A DNA stretch of 56,348 bases. Origin: Alphaproteobacteria bacterium (GTDB lineage Bacteria; Pseudomonadota; Alphaproteobacteria; Micropepsales; Micropepsaceae). The notes beneath the pieces were generated by a model, which was given only the letters and a program-made list of their open reading frames with translations, searched no databases and was not told the origin of the DNA. Position numbers and translations under genes: made by a program. Below, piece after piece: positions 47,535 to 56,199 of this stretch. Numbering within the stretch: the first letter of the stretch is position 1; each line of letters opens with the position of its first letter. The stretch is from positions 1-56,348 of the forward strand of contig CANJIS010000015.1 in the NCBI GenBank assembly GCA_947474565.1. Reading direction: 5' to 3'.

Positions 47535-48253
47535 TTGAGAAGCCGGTTGGCGCGTTCGAGATCGGCGGGAGTATCAACGGACAGCGGCACCCTGTCCACG
47601 CGCGCCACCGCAATGGACATATGCGCTTCCAGGGCGCGCAACTGCTCCAGCTTTTCGCGCTTTTCCAGCGGCGATGGGGCTAAGCCGACAAAGCGTGTCA
47701 GCGCGGCGCGCGTGAACGCGTAAATGCCGACATGGTGAAAAAGCGGGCCGTCGCCGGTGGGCGCGGTGGCACGGGTGAAATAAAGCGCCCTGCCCTTTTT
47801 GCCGTCCGGCCCCCAGGCCACCACGGCTTTGACCACGGAAGGATTGTCGCGTTCGGCCGGATCGGTGATTTCCGCCACCAAGGTCGCTATGTCGGCGCCG
47901 GGCAGCGCCGCGGCCACGGCGCGAATATCATCCACGGCCAGCGCGGGAAGATCGCCCTGCAGATTGATCACCACATCATGGCGGCCTTCGGGGTCCACCT
48001 GACCCAGGGCGGCGAAGATTCGATCCGAGCCGGAGGCAAGATTCGGGTCGGTGAGAACGGCTTTTCCGCCCGCTTTTGTCACGGCCTGGACGATCTCTGG
48101 TTCCGCTGCCGCCACGGCCACCGGCCCCAGGCCAGCGGCCATTGCCCGCTCCCAAACCCGCACAATCATCGGCCGGCCGGCGATATCGGCCAGCGGCTTG
48201 CCGGGCAGGCGTTGAGAGGCCATACGGGCGGGAATGAGCAGGATGGGGTTCAT
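47531..48253 (-). CDS. kdsB: CMP-Kdo synthetase (3-deoxy-manno-octulosonate cytidylyltransferase)
   Basis: 240 residues. ILLIPARMASQRLPGKPLAD is the nucleotide-binding start; LASGSDRIFAAL, VVINLQGDLPALAVDDI and HHVGIYAFTRAAL follow. It activates Kdo with CTP for lipid A inner core synthesis. Family members usually have QGDEP; here it reads QGDLP, a change in the metal-site loop worth noting. It is coupled to pheA by ATGA overlap. Confidence 0.93.
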   Translation of the reverse strand: MNPILLIPARMASQRLPGKPLADIAGRPMIVRVWERAMAAGLGPVAVAAAEPEIVQAVTKAGGKAVLTDPNLASGSDRIFAALGQVDPEGRHDVVINLQGDLPALAVDDIRAVAAALPGADIATLVAEITDPAERDNPSVVKAVVAWGPDGKKGRALYFTRATAPTGDGPLFHHVGIYAFTRAALTRFVGLAPSPLEKREKLEQLRALEAHMSIAVARVDRVPLSVDTPADLERANRLLK

Positions 48254-48413
48254 GGGCGGGTTCCGGTTGGGTATTTATGCCCTGTTGCCCGGCTAAAGCC
48301 AGCCAGCGGCTTGATTTTATGCGACGCTTCGCCGCAATGATTTGGAAGGGTGGACAGGTAAATTCGCTCCGTATTTTCACCGGCATGCGCCGGTTTCAGG
48401 GAGCTTAGTCCAG

Positions 48414-49079
48414 ATGGATTCCTTTGAGTGGAACAAGGTCGCCGGTGCGGTCCTTGGCACCCTGATTTTCATTTTCGTCATCCGCCTGGTGGCCGAAGAG
48501 GTCTATGAGACGAAGGAGCCGGAAAAGCCCGGCTATGTCGTCGAAGGCGTTGTCGAGGAAGCTGGCGCTGGTGCGGCCGCTGCCCCGGCCGAAGAAGCGA
48601 TGCCCGATTGGGGCACGGTGCTGGCCTCTGCTGATGCCGGCGCAGGCAAGGCGCTTTCCGCGCGCTGCGAGCAGTGCCACGACCTTTCCAGCGCCAAGCA
48701 GAACAAGATCGGCCCGGAACTGTATGGCGTGGTGGATCGCGCGCGCGCTTCGTCCGAAGGCTTTGCCTATTCCGCCGCCATGAAGGCCAAGGGCGGCAAC
48801 TGGACCTTTGATGAACTGTTCAAGTTCATCAAATCGCCGGGCGGTTACATCCCTGGCACCAAGATGAGCTTTGCCGGTATCTCCAAGGCCCAGGATCGCA
48901 TCAATCTGATCGCGTTCCTGCGCACCAATGCGGAAAACCCGGCTGCCATTCCGGCGGCGGCTCCTGCTGCAGCGGCCGCTCCGGCTGCCGCAGCTCCGGC
49001 TGCACCGGCAGCGGCTGAGAATCCGCCTGCCGCGCCGCCGGTTGGCGCTGCTGCTGCGCGTTCCAATCCGCCCAACTAA
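48414..49079 (+). CDS. Membrane-anchored c-type cytochrome
   Basis: 221 residues. An uncleaved N-terminal helix (VAGAVLGTLIFIFVIRLVAE) anchors a periplasmic class I cytochrome c domain with haem motif CEQCH (C85, C88, H89) and axial Met151 in PGTKMSFAG. The layout matches the CycM/c552 proteins that carry electrons from bc1 to terminal oxidase in alphaproteobacteria. The last ~50 residues are an Ala/Pro-rich tail of low complexity, longer than usual. ATG 48414 follows CAGGGAG at moderate distance. Confidence 0.92.
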   Translation: MDSFEWNKVAGAVLGTLIFIFVIRLVAEEVYETKEPEKPGYVVEGVVEEAGAGAAAAPAEEAMPDWGTVLASADAGAGKALSARCEQCHDLSSAKQNKIGPELYGVVDRARASSEGFAYSAAMKAKGGNWTFDELFKFIKSPGGYIPGTKMSFAGISKAQDRINLIAFLRTNAENPAAIPAAAPAAAAAPAAAAPAAPAAAENPPAAPPVGAAAARSNPPN

Positions 49080-49083
49080 TTCG

Positions 49084-50019
49084 GTGAAGCCAAAAGCCCT
49101 GTTCATGGTGCCGCCCGCCTGGGCGGCGCTGGGACACGCGACGTTTGCGAGCCCCGCCCATGACGTGCTGTTGCATGGCAAGGAGTCATACCGGCCCGAA
49201 GAGGTGGATTACTTTGTCGGCTTCCGTCCGCCGCACGGCTTTCTGAAAAAGCTGACGCGCCTGAAGCTGGTGATTTCCTTTGGCGCAGGCGTGGAAGGCT
49301 TTCTCACCGATCCGGAATTTCCCAAAGACATTCCTCTGGTGCGCTTCACCGATCCGTCTCTGGCCTATGAGATGGCGCAGTACGTCACCATGCATGCGCT
49401 GATCATCCATCGTCAGCAGCGCGCCTTTGACGAATTCCAGAAAGCACCCCTGTGGCGGCAATTGATGATGCCGCGCGCCACCGACCAGACCCATATCGGC
49501 ATTCTGGGGCTGGGTGAGATTGGCGGAAAGATCGCCGAAAGGCTGGCGCTGTATGGATTTCAGGTCTCAGGCTGGAGCAAGGCGCGCAAGAGTTTTCCGG
49601 GCGTCAAAAGCTTCGCGGGCCAAAACGAGCTGAAAGCGTTCCTGAATCAGTGCCACATCGTGGCGGCGGTGCTGCCCCAGACGCCGGAGACGATCGATCT
49701 GGTGAACCGGGATTTCCTGGCGCAATTGCCCCAAGGCGCCTGGTTCATCAATGTGGCGCGCGGCACGCTGGTGGTGGATGACGATCTGATCGCGGCGTTG
49801 GACAGCGGTCATCTGGGCGGGGCGGTGCTGGATGTTTTTCGTACCGAGCCTTTGCCGACGGAGCATCCCTTCTGGCGCCATTCCAAGATCACCGTGACGC
49901 CGCATGTGGCGGGCATCACCGATCCACGCATGGCGCTGGCGTATATCGGCAATTGCGTGCGGACATTCGAAGCGGGCGAACCGCTCGCCGATATCGTGGA
50001 TGTGACGCGAGGCTACTAA
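49084..50019 (+). CDS. D-2-hydroxyacid dehydrogenase (GhrA-like)
   Basis: 311 residues from GTG 49084; ATG 49105 is the alternative and no ribosome binding site decides. NAD(P)-binding Rossmann motif GILGLGEIGGKIAERL lies near residue 140. The catalytic triad is readable: Arg in INVARGTLVVDDDL, Glu in VFRTEPLP and His in TPHVAG. It resembles glyoxylate/hydroxypyruvate reductases, so it may reduce glyoxylate. It ends with a 4-base overlap with the convergent C40 peptidase gene. Confidence 0.9.
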   Translation: MKPKALFMVPPAWAALGHATFASPAHDVLLHGKESYRPEEVDYFVGFRPPHGFLKKLTRLKLVISFGAGVEGFLTDPEFPKDIPLVRFTDPSLAYEMAQYVTMHALIIHRQQRAFDEFQKAPLWRQLMMPRATDQTHIGILGLGEIGGKIAERLALYGFQVSGWSKARKSFPGVKSFAGQNELKAFLNQCHIVAAVLPQTPETIDLVNRDFLAQLPQGAWFINVARGTLVVDDDLIAALDSGHLGGAVLDVFRTEPLPTEHPFWRHSKITVTPHVAGITDPRMALAYIGNCVRTFEAGEPLADIVDVTRGY

Positions 50020-50837
50020 AGCCGTTTGATATTTGTGACCTGGCCGGCGGTGGCTTGGATGCGCCGGGCGGCCTGGTCCAGCGGTTCGGCGAAAACTTCC
50101 ATGTGAAAAGCGTTGGCGTGCAGGAGTGTTTCGCTGTCCGTCATCACGCCGACATGGCCTTTCCAAAACACCAGATCGCCGCGTTGAGCGTCCTTGCGGT
50201 CAACGGGCAGCCCCAGCGCTTTTTCCTGCATGTCGGTATCGCGCGGCGCATGAATGCCCGCTGCCGTAAGTGCCGTCTGGATCAGGCCGGAGCAATCCAG
50301 ACCGGCAAAGGTTTTGCCGCCCCAGACATAAGGAACATGCAGAAAGCCTTCTGCCACCGCCACGAAATCCATCGCATGCTCATGAAGCGGCACGACATGG
50401 CGGTAGGAAACGAACCCGGCATTGGTCTCGAAAAAATCGCCCTGGGTTTTTTGCAGGCGCAGCAGCGCATTCATCGGCAGGAGATTCACCGCCGCCGCCT
50501 TGACGTCGGGACGAGCCAAGACCGGGGTCAAATGCGCGGTGACACGGTGGGTGGGCTCGGCGTAAGCGCCAAGCGAAACGTCGTGGACATAGCCGACATA
50601 GCCATCGGAGCCGATTTGGCCCCAGGCCCAGCCATTCTTGTGTTCATAGACGGTGAAAAGCTCGCCGCAGAGAAGTTCGGTTTCCTGGGAGAAATGCGAT
50701 TCGGGCCGCGCCCGCATGGCGGTGTGACCACACAGGGACATGCATTTTTCGCCTTCGACAAAGTGCGCGGCTTCGACCTTGCCCTTGAGATGCGCGGCGG
50801 CAAGATCGGGACGGGCCGGGGTCAGGCGCTTATCCAT
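50016..50837 (-). CDS. NlpC/P60 (C40) cell-wall peptidase
   Basis: 273 residues. Two SH3-like regions occupy the N-terminal half (TELLCGELFTVYEHKNGWAW, GYVGYVHDVSLG). The C40 domain has Cys182 in GLDCSGLIQTAL, His228 in WKGHVGVM and His240 in LLHANAFH. The family cleaves the gamma-D-Glu-DAP bond in peptidoglycan or muropeptides. No signal peptide is visible, so it may act on recycled muropeptides in the cytoplasm, as does the adjacent M17 aminopeptidase gene, which it overlaps by 8 bases. Confidence 0.9.
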   Translation of the reverse strand: MDKRLTPARPDLAAAHLKGKVEAAHFVEGEKCMSLCGHTAMRARPESHFSQETELLCGELFTVYEHKNGWAWGQIGSDGYVGYVHDVSLGAYAEPTHRVTAHLTPVLARPDVKAAAVNLLPMNALLRLQKTQGDFFETNAGFVSYRHVVPLHEHAMDFVAVAEGFLHVPYVWGGKTFAGLDCSGLIQTALTAAGIHAPRDTDMQEKALGLPVDRKDAQRGDLVFWKGHVGVMTDSETLLHANAFHMEVFAEPLDQAARRIQATAGQVTNIKRL

Positions 50838-52200
50838 GACGCTCTTTCAGGAGTGCGTAGATTGCCCGCGCCGCGCTGGCTTCGCCGCCGATGCGGCGGC
50901 CGGGCTTGGGACGGTCGGTCCAGCCGGCGATATCCAGATGCAGCCAGCTTTTGGCTTTTTCGACAAAACGATTGAGGAACAGGGCGGCGGTGATGGCCCC
51001 AGCATAACCATAGTTGGGATTGTTGGTGAGATCGGCCACCGGGCTTGAAAGCGTGGATTCATAGCCGCGCCACAATGGCAGCCGCCAGAGCGGATCGCTG
51101 ACCTGATTGGCGTGGCGCTGAAGGTCAGCGGCCAGGATTTCGTCATCGGTGAAGAAAGGCGGCAGCTCCATGCCGGTGGCCATGCGGGCGGCGCCGGTGA
51201 GCGTTGCGATGTCGATCAGCAGCGTGGGCGATTCGTCATCGGCGGCGGCCAGGGCATCGGCCAGCACAAGCCGGCCTTCCGCATCGGTGTTGCCGATTTC
51301 CACGGTGAGGCCCTTGCGGCTCTTGAACACATCAGACGGACGATAGGCGCTGCCGGAAACGGAATTTTCCACTGCGGGAATCAGGACCCTGAGACGCAGG
51401 TTCAATTTTGCGCCCATTGCCATGCCGGCCACGGCCAGCGCCACCGCCGCGCCGCCCATATCTTTTTTCATGGTCGCCATGCCGGAACCGGGCTTGAGAT
51501 TATAGCCGCCGGTATCGAAGCAGACGCCTTTGCCGACCAGCGTGACTTTTGGCGCCTTGGGATTGCCCCAGAGAATTTCGATCAGACGCGGCGCGCGGGT
51601 AGAGCCCTGCCCCACCGCCTGGATCAGCGGATAATTGTCCGCCAGAGTTTTGCCCGTGATGGCGCGGAATTTGGCGCCATGTTTTTTGGCCAGCGCCGCG
51701 GCGGCGGCGGCCAGTTCTTCCGGCCCCATATCGTTGGGCGGCGTGTTGATGAGGTCACGGGCGAGAGCGACGTTCTCGGCGATGCGGCTGATCTCTTCGC
51801 CGTTCACATTTTCCGGCAGCACCAGCTTGAGATTGCGCTTGGCCGGTTTTTTGTAGCGGGAGAATTGATAAAGCCCGAGTGCCCACGCCAGAGCGGCATT
51901 GGCGCCGCCGCAAAACTCCGGCACCTCGCCCAGGCGATAGAGGCCGTCCGGCAGTTTTTCGGAAAACTCGGCCAAGGCGAGCGCATCCCGGGACTTGCCC
52001 AGACCCAGCACGGCGGCAGCCAGGCCGTCGCGGCGGTCTTTTGAGGAGGAAGTGGGTATCAGCCGCAGTTCGCCTTCCTTGGCGGCAAAACCGCTGGCCT
52101 TCAGATACGGAAAGCGGGCGACAAAGGCTTTCAAATCCTTGGCCGGAACGGCGTGCAGGGGCACAGCCGACTTTCCCGATTTCGCAAAGCTTGCATGCAT
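50830..52200 (-). CDS. M17 leucyl aminopeptidase family protein
   Basis: 456 residues. The two-metal catalytic site is intact: VGKGVCFDTGGYNLKPG and NTDAEGRLVLADAL, with MKKDMGGAA between. The N-terminal domain is divergent, as in the PepB-like subgroup. It removes N-terminal residues from peptides in the cytoplasm. It shares a transcript with the C40 peptidase and the pair could degrade cell-wall peptides (inference). Confidence 0.93.
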   Translation of the reverse strand: MHASFAKSGKSAVPLHAVPAKDLKAFVARFPYLKASGFAAKEGELRLIPTSSSKDRRDGLAAAVLGLGKSRDALALAEFSEKLPDGLYRLGEVPEFCGGANAALAWALGLYQFSRYKKPAKRNLKLVLPENVNGEEISRIAENVALARDLINTPPNDMGPEELAAAAAALAKKHGAKFRAITGKTLADNYPLIQAVGQGSTRAPRLIEILWGNPKAPKVTLVGKGVCFDTGGYNLKPGSGMATMKKDMGGAAVALAVAGMAMGAKLNLRLRVLIPAVENSVSGSAYRPSDVFKSRKGLTVEIGNTDAEGRLVLADALAAADDESPTLLIDIATLTGAARMATGMELPPFFTDDEILAADLQRHANQVSDPLWRLPLWRGYESTLSSPVADLTNNPNYGYAGAITAALFLNRFVEKAKSWLHLDIAGWTDRPKPGRRIGGEASAARAIYALLKERHG

Positions 52201-52257
52201 GATTGGGTCTTACCTGAAAGCGCGGACGACTTTATGAATACCGCCCTGAATTGCCAA

Positions 52258-52325
52258 GGAGCGTCGGCCAGCAAAAGTGGGAGCAGCAAAGCTGCGAACC
52301 GGTTTTGCGCGGGCCGCGTGACCAT
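52258..52325. repeat. Dispersed palindromic repeat, copy 2
   Basis: GGAGCGTCGGCC and GCAAAAGTGG on the left face CCGGTTTTGCG and GGCCGCGTGACCA on the right, with an inner GCAGC-AAA-GCTGC hairpin. Inner arms GCAAAA / TTTTGC pair perfectly where copy 1 at 10570-10624 has GGAAAA / TTTTCC. Confidence 0.7.
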
Positions 52326-52341
52326 CAAGTAAGGAGCGGAC

Positions 52342-52953
52342 ATGTACACCTTGATCGTGGGCACCCAGGAATGGTCGAGCTGGAGTCTGAGGCCTTATAT
52401 GGCCCTGATGGCCACGGGCGCCAAATTCCAGCTGAAGGTAATCCAGCTTCGCCGGCCGGAGAGCAAGTCCGCCATCCTGAAACAATCCCCTGCCGGCAAG
52501 GTGCCGGTGCTGAAATTCGGCGCCGTGACAGTGTGGGACAGCCTGGCGATCTGCGAAACCCTGGCGGAGCGCCATCCCAAGGCAGGGTTATGGCCCAAGG
52601 ACGCCAAGCTCAGGGCCAAAGCACGCGCTTACGCGGCGGAAATGCATTCGGGCTTTCCGGATGTGCGCAACCAATTGCCGATGGCATTCGCCAGCAGGCT
52701 GCCGATGCCGGACCTGAAACCCGAGACCAGCGATCAGATTGACCGCATCATCGCGGCCTGGGACGAGGCCCTGAAGAAGCACAGCGGCAAGGACGGCTTC
52801 CTGTTCGGAAAATTCTCCATCGCCGATTGCATGTATGCGCCTGTCGTGTCGCGCTTCACCACCTACGGCGTCAAAACGCCCAAGCGGGTGAAGGGTTATA
52901 TGGAAAAGGTGTGGGCCCTGCCCGCGATGCAAAACTGGTTGAAGGCATCGTAG
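52342..52953 (+). CDS. Glutathione S-transferase family protein
   Basis: 203 residues. N-terminal thioredoxin-like domain (YTLIVGTQEWSSWSLRPYMA, SPAGKVPVLKFGAVTVWDSL with the cis-Pro and Ser-type glutathione contacts) and a helical C-terminal domain (FLFGKFSIADCMYAPVVSRF, N-capping box). The substrate is unknown. The W-S-S-W-S start suggests a Ser rather than Cys catalytic position. It is preceded by AAGGAGCGG, a good ribosome binding site, directly behind the palindromic repeat. Confidence 0.9.
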   Translation: MYTLIVGTQEWSSWSLRPYMALMATGAKFQLKVIQLRRPESKSAILKQSPAGKVPVLKFGAVTVWDSLAICETLAERHPKAGLWPKDAKLRAKARAYAAEMHSGFPDVRNQLPMAFASRLPMPDLKPETSDQIDRIIAAWDEALKKHSGKDGFLFGKFSIADCMYAPVVSRFTTYGVKTPKRVKGYMEKVWALPAMQNWLKAS

Positions 52954-52982
52954 AAAGAAATCAAAGCCGGCGTGGGGCGCTT

Positions 52983-54011
52983 TTAACGAAGCTTGCCGCT
53001 TTCCAGATAAAAGCGCGACGCGCCCGGATGCAGCGGCGCGGGCGGGCTTTGCGCCGCGTTGGTGAGGGCGATTTCCCGCGCGGATGGATGGCTGGCGGTC
53101 AGCGCGTCGCGATTCTTCGGACTGAACAACGCGCGGGTCATGCCATAGACCAGGGCATCCGGCTCGCTGTCGCGCACAATCCAAAGCGCGCGCGCCGAGA
53201 CTGTCGGGATGACGCCGCCATCACCATAGCTGCCAGCGGCGATGGCGCCAGCCGACAGGGATGGGACAGCTTTCAACAACCGGTCACGCCCCGGCCTGTC
53301 GATCGGTACCAGCCGCGCCTTACCTTCCGAAATCAGATCGCGCACCGCATCCAGCGGAACACCGCCCACCGCGAAGAACGCGTCGAGCTTGCCCTGCTTC
53401 AAAAGAGCGGCGGCGGCGAAGATGTCGTCATGACTGGCTTTTATCCGGCCTGGCGGCAGGCGGAAGCCGGCGAGAATTTCCGCGGCGGTGATGTCCACGC
53501 CTGAGCCTTCGCTGCCGAGCGAGACGCGCTTGCCGCGCAAGTCGTTCACGCTTTTGATTTTGGAGCTGGCGGCCACCACCAGATGCACCTGTTCGGAGAA
53601 CAGCGACGCGATCACCCGCACATGGCTTTGCGGCCCCAGTTTCTTGAACACGCCCTGGCCTTTCACTGCCGCGGCAATCACATCGCTTTGCGCCAGGCCG
53701 GATTCGACATCGCCGCGGTTGACGGCGATGAGGTTGTCGGCGGCGCCTTCCGAGGTGCGAGCGGAGACGATCAATCCGGCGGGGCTGCAGACATCACTAT
53801 TCTGGCAACGGTTGACGCCCGGCGGATGACTGATGAGCCCGGCAATGGCTTCACCCACGGGAAAGAAGGTTCCGGAGGGGGAGCCGGTGGCGATCTGGAA
53901 AGAGATGCGCGCTGTATCAGCAGCGCCGGCATCGGGCGCCCATAGCGCTCCGATCATCAGGATCGTCGCGATTATCAGGGCTGGGGCCCGTGCGGGAAAA
54001 CGCTGCTTCAT
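52983..54011 (-). CDS. TAXI-family TRAP transporter solute-binding protein
   Basis: 342 residues with a signal peptide ending DAGA. The mature part has FQIATGSPSGTFFPVGEAIA, the TAXI hallmark, then CSPAGLIVSARTSEGAADNL, GLAQSDVIAAAVKG, LRGKRVSLGSEGSGVDITA and IPTVSARALWIV. It should bind a solute (glutamate-like ligands are known in the family) in the periplasm. No TRAP membrane subunit genes adjoin it, so it is an orphan here. Confidence 0.88.
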   Translation of the reverse strand: MKQRFPARAPALIIATILMIGALWAPDAGAADTARISFQIATGSPSGTFFPVGEAIAGLISHPPGVNRCQNSDVCSPAGLIVSARTSEGAADNLIAVNRGDVESGLAQSDVIAAAVKGQGVFKKLGPQSHVRVIASLFSEQVHLVVAASSKIKSVNDLRGKRVSLGSEGSGVDITAAEILAGFRLPPGRIKASHDDIFAAAALLKQGKLDAFFAVGGVPLDAVRDLISEGKARLVPIDRPGRDRLLKAVPSLSAGAIAAGSYGDGGVIPTVSARALWIVRDSEPDALVYGMTRALFSPKNRDALTASHPSAREIALTNAAQSPPAPLHPGASRFYLESGKLR

Positions 54012-54047
54012 GGGTCGTTAACCAATACCCCCATTGCGACGGTTTTT

Positions 54048-54085
54048 GGACGGCCCGCTAGCGGCAGCGTCGTGCGGGCGCGTCC
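54048..54085. repeat. Long GC-rich hairpin upstream of the TAXI gene
   Basis: GGACG-GCCCGC pairs with GCGGGC-GCGTCC around a 15-base loop, with one bulge. It lies between the TAXI gene and the broken TPR lipoprotein, which are divergent. The function is unknown; it may be a REP-like element. Confidence 0.4.
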
Positions 54086-54178
54086 AAGCCTTTTCTCCAT
54101 ATGACGTAACATGTTTAAGGGTTTATTGACCCCGGGACGGCACACTGGCGGGAAGAAGAGTGGCTTCAAAGGCTTTCC

Positions 54179-54440
54179 ATGCTGCGTCTCGCCCCCCGAC
54201 TGATGGTTGTTTTCCTGTGTGGTGCCGCCCTTGCCGGCTGCGCCAGCGGCACCAGCAAAGTGGCTTCTGCACCGGCTGAAAAAAAGAACGCGCTCACGAA
54301 TTTGCCCACCGATCTGGAGGGCAGCATCCGCTAGGCACAGTTGCAGCGCGCCGCCGGCAATTATGACGACGCCATTCGCACCGCTTCGCAGCTCATGCTT
54401 GTGGCGGGCGACGATCCGCGTGTCGCTTCCGAATATTGGC
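54179..54440 (+). pseudogene. TadD-like TPR lipoprotein, nonsense codon and lost 3' end
   Basis: From ATG 54179 the frame gives MLRLAPRLMVVFLCGAALAG with lipobox LAGC, then LTNLPTDLEGSIR and a TAG at 54332-54334. The same frame continues beyond as AQLQRAAGNYDDAIRTASQLM then LVAGDDPRVASEYW, which matches the first TPR of TadD-type Flp pilus lipoproteins. A CAG (Gln) to TAG change explains the stop. After about 54440 the similarity ends and lower-GC sequence begins. So the gene is broken twice. No other tad genes are present. Confidence 0.75.
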
Positions 54441-54516
54441 CTGCCCATACCCCGTTCATGTCCGGTTCATGTTAGGTTTAGATATTGAGCGTCTATCTAT
54501 TTTGGGGGGATTTTTA

Positions 54517-56035
54517 GTGGAGCAGTCAAAAGCACTTTTTGTTGCCGTGTTAGCGTCTTCTCTTTTCTTCTTCTCGCCGGTTTCATTTGCGGCCACACAG
54601 GGGGAAGAAGCAAAACGGCTTGACCGCATCGAGCAAGAAAATCGTGAACTGCGAAAAGACATTGAGGCACTGAAGGCGATCAGTGTTCGCCACAGAAAGC
54701 ACAACTCGGATTTTGGATCGTCTGGCCAGGCAATATCTGGCGATCAGGCCCATGAGGCTGCGGGACCTTCGAGGTCCGAGCGAATTGCACATGGCGACAG
54801 GATTCTGAACCTCAACAGCGAATTCAGCTATCAAATGCTAAATCCTACAACGTCCGGAAAATCAAAACCCCTGACATTGCTGAGAGCCAAGCAGGACGGA
54901 AGCATTGGAGCGGATGGGGTCTATCTAGGGGGGGGCGCTAACCGCACTTGCTGATTACCAGCTGGCCGATCATTCCGGCCAGTTCGGATACATGATGCGC
55001 CAGCCCGAAAATCAAATCGGGCGTACTGCATCCGAAGCGGTTTTGCATTCTGCGCAATTTAGCGTAACGGCAAATATTGAGACATGGATCTCTGCATATG
55101 CCGAAGCCTTGTGGGACCCAGAACAGAGTTTTGGCGCTGGCACTATCACCTCATTGAATCGAAATGAACTTCAGCTTCGTAGGGGATACGTTCTTTTGGG
55201 CGACCTTGATGAATTTCCTGTCTATTTGATGCTGGGAAAAATTGATTCTCCTTTCGGTCAGACAGACACAGTAAATCCATTCTCGCTCGCGACCGACTGG
55301 CACACGTTTAGCGGGCTTTCTTACGGCGCGTTGCTGGGTTATTCTTCCAACGGCCTAAATGTCACGTTCGAGGCTGTTCAGGGTGGGGCGGAATTCCGCG
55401 GATTGAATACGCCAGTGGGCGGCACAAACGTTCCGAGCAGTCTTAACAACTACGTCATTGATGCAAATTATACCCTGTCTTTGGGTGGCGAAGACCGAAC
55501 GTTTTTGGTCGGCGCCTCGTACGAAGCAGGAAGTTCCTATTGTCAAAGTTTTCCGGTTGCCCACTTTGATTCCTGTGCGGTATCAAATCCTGCCTACGCT
55601 GTTTACAGCGCGCTGAGCTGGGGCGCATTTCGGCTCAAGGGGGAGTACGCAGAGACTGTCAACGTGTGGCCTGGGACTTTTAATCCAAACCCTCCGCTCA
55701 ATGTTTTTCCGGCAAGTAAGGTTTCCAGCTTTGATTTAGGAGGGAAGTACATAACCTCGGTTCTGGGTCGGGAATTAGATCTGTCCGTGGACTACAGCGC
55801 CCTTATCGCAGGCCCTGCCGGTTCGCCATGGGAACAGCAGAGCCAAGCTGTATTCGGCGCAGGTTATTTTATAAGGCCAAACGTAAAGCTGTTTTCCGAA
55901 GTTGTGCTCGTACATGGCTACGAACCATTGATGTTTATCAGTGGGGGTATTCCAGGAGATCCTCCCGGTCAAACCGACAGCAATGCCCATTCGAATTCTC
56001 AGATATTGCTGACGGGGATAAATCTCGCGCTTTAA
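54517..56035 (+). pseudogene. Outer membrane porin, LbtU-like, with frame break at a G8 tract
   Basis: GTG 54517 follows GGGGGGA and starts a signal peptide (VEQSKALFVAVLASSLFFFS, then PVSFAA). A coiled coil (AKRLDRIEQENRELRKDIEA) and about 80 residues follow, then GVYLGG at a run of eight G (54928-54935) where the frame shifts. With seven G it would continue ALTALADYQLADHSGQFGYM into the long second frame, ending at 56035. That part is beta-rich with VYLMLGKIDSPFGQTDTVNP, a pattern like LbtU/DUF3573 siderophore porins, and ends in hydrophobic L. GC content is visibly lower than the rest of the window. It is either phase-variable, a pseudogene or a sequencing error. Confidence 0.7.
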
Positions 56036-56199
56036 CTCAATGAGGTAACGACAACTCGGTGGTGTAACGACGGCCGGGCTGGCCGGACGTGTGATCCGCA
56101 AGCGTTGCTGTTTAGTATGCGAGACGATGAGAGCCTCGGATCGCCATTGGTTCTGTCATGTCCGCTTTTGGCGCAAAGCGGACATTCGATTCCTACCAG
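56036..56199. other. Intergenic region between the porin and the right IS
   Basis: It contains GTAACGAC twice (56045 and 56063 regions) and a palindrome TGTCCGCTTT-TGGCGC-AAAGCGGACA at about 56159-56184. No gene is seen. Confidence 0.5.
56159..56184. repeat. Palindrome TGTCCGCTTT / AAAGCGGACA
   Basis: Perfect 10-base arms with a 6-base spacer, just outside the proposed tip of the right IS element. It is similar to palindromic intergenic repeats I recall from other proteobacteria, but I cannot assign it. Confidence 0.5.

Noticed and set aside
54008-54448. Minus-strand frame of 146 residues upstream of the TAXI gene
   Set aside because: No family resemblance; it covers a hairpin and the recognisable TPR lipoprotein remnant on the other strand.
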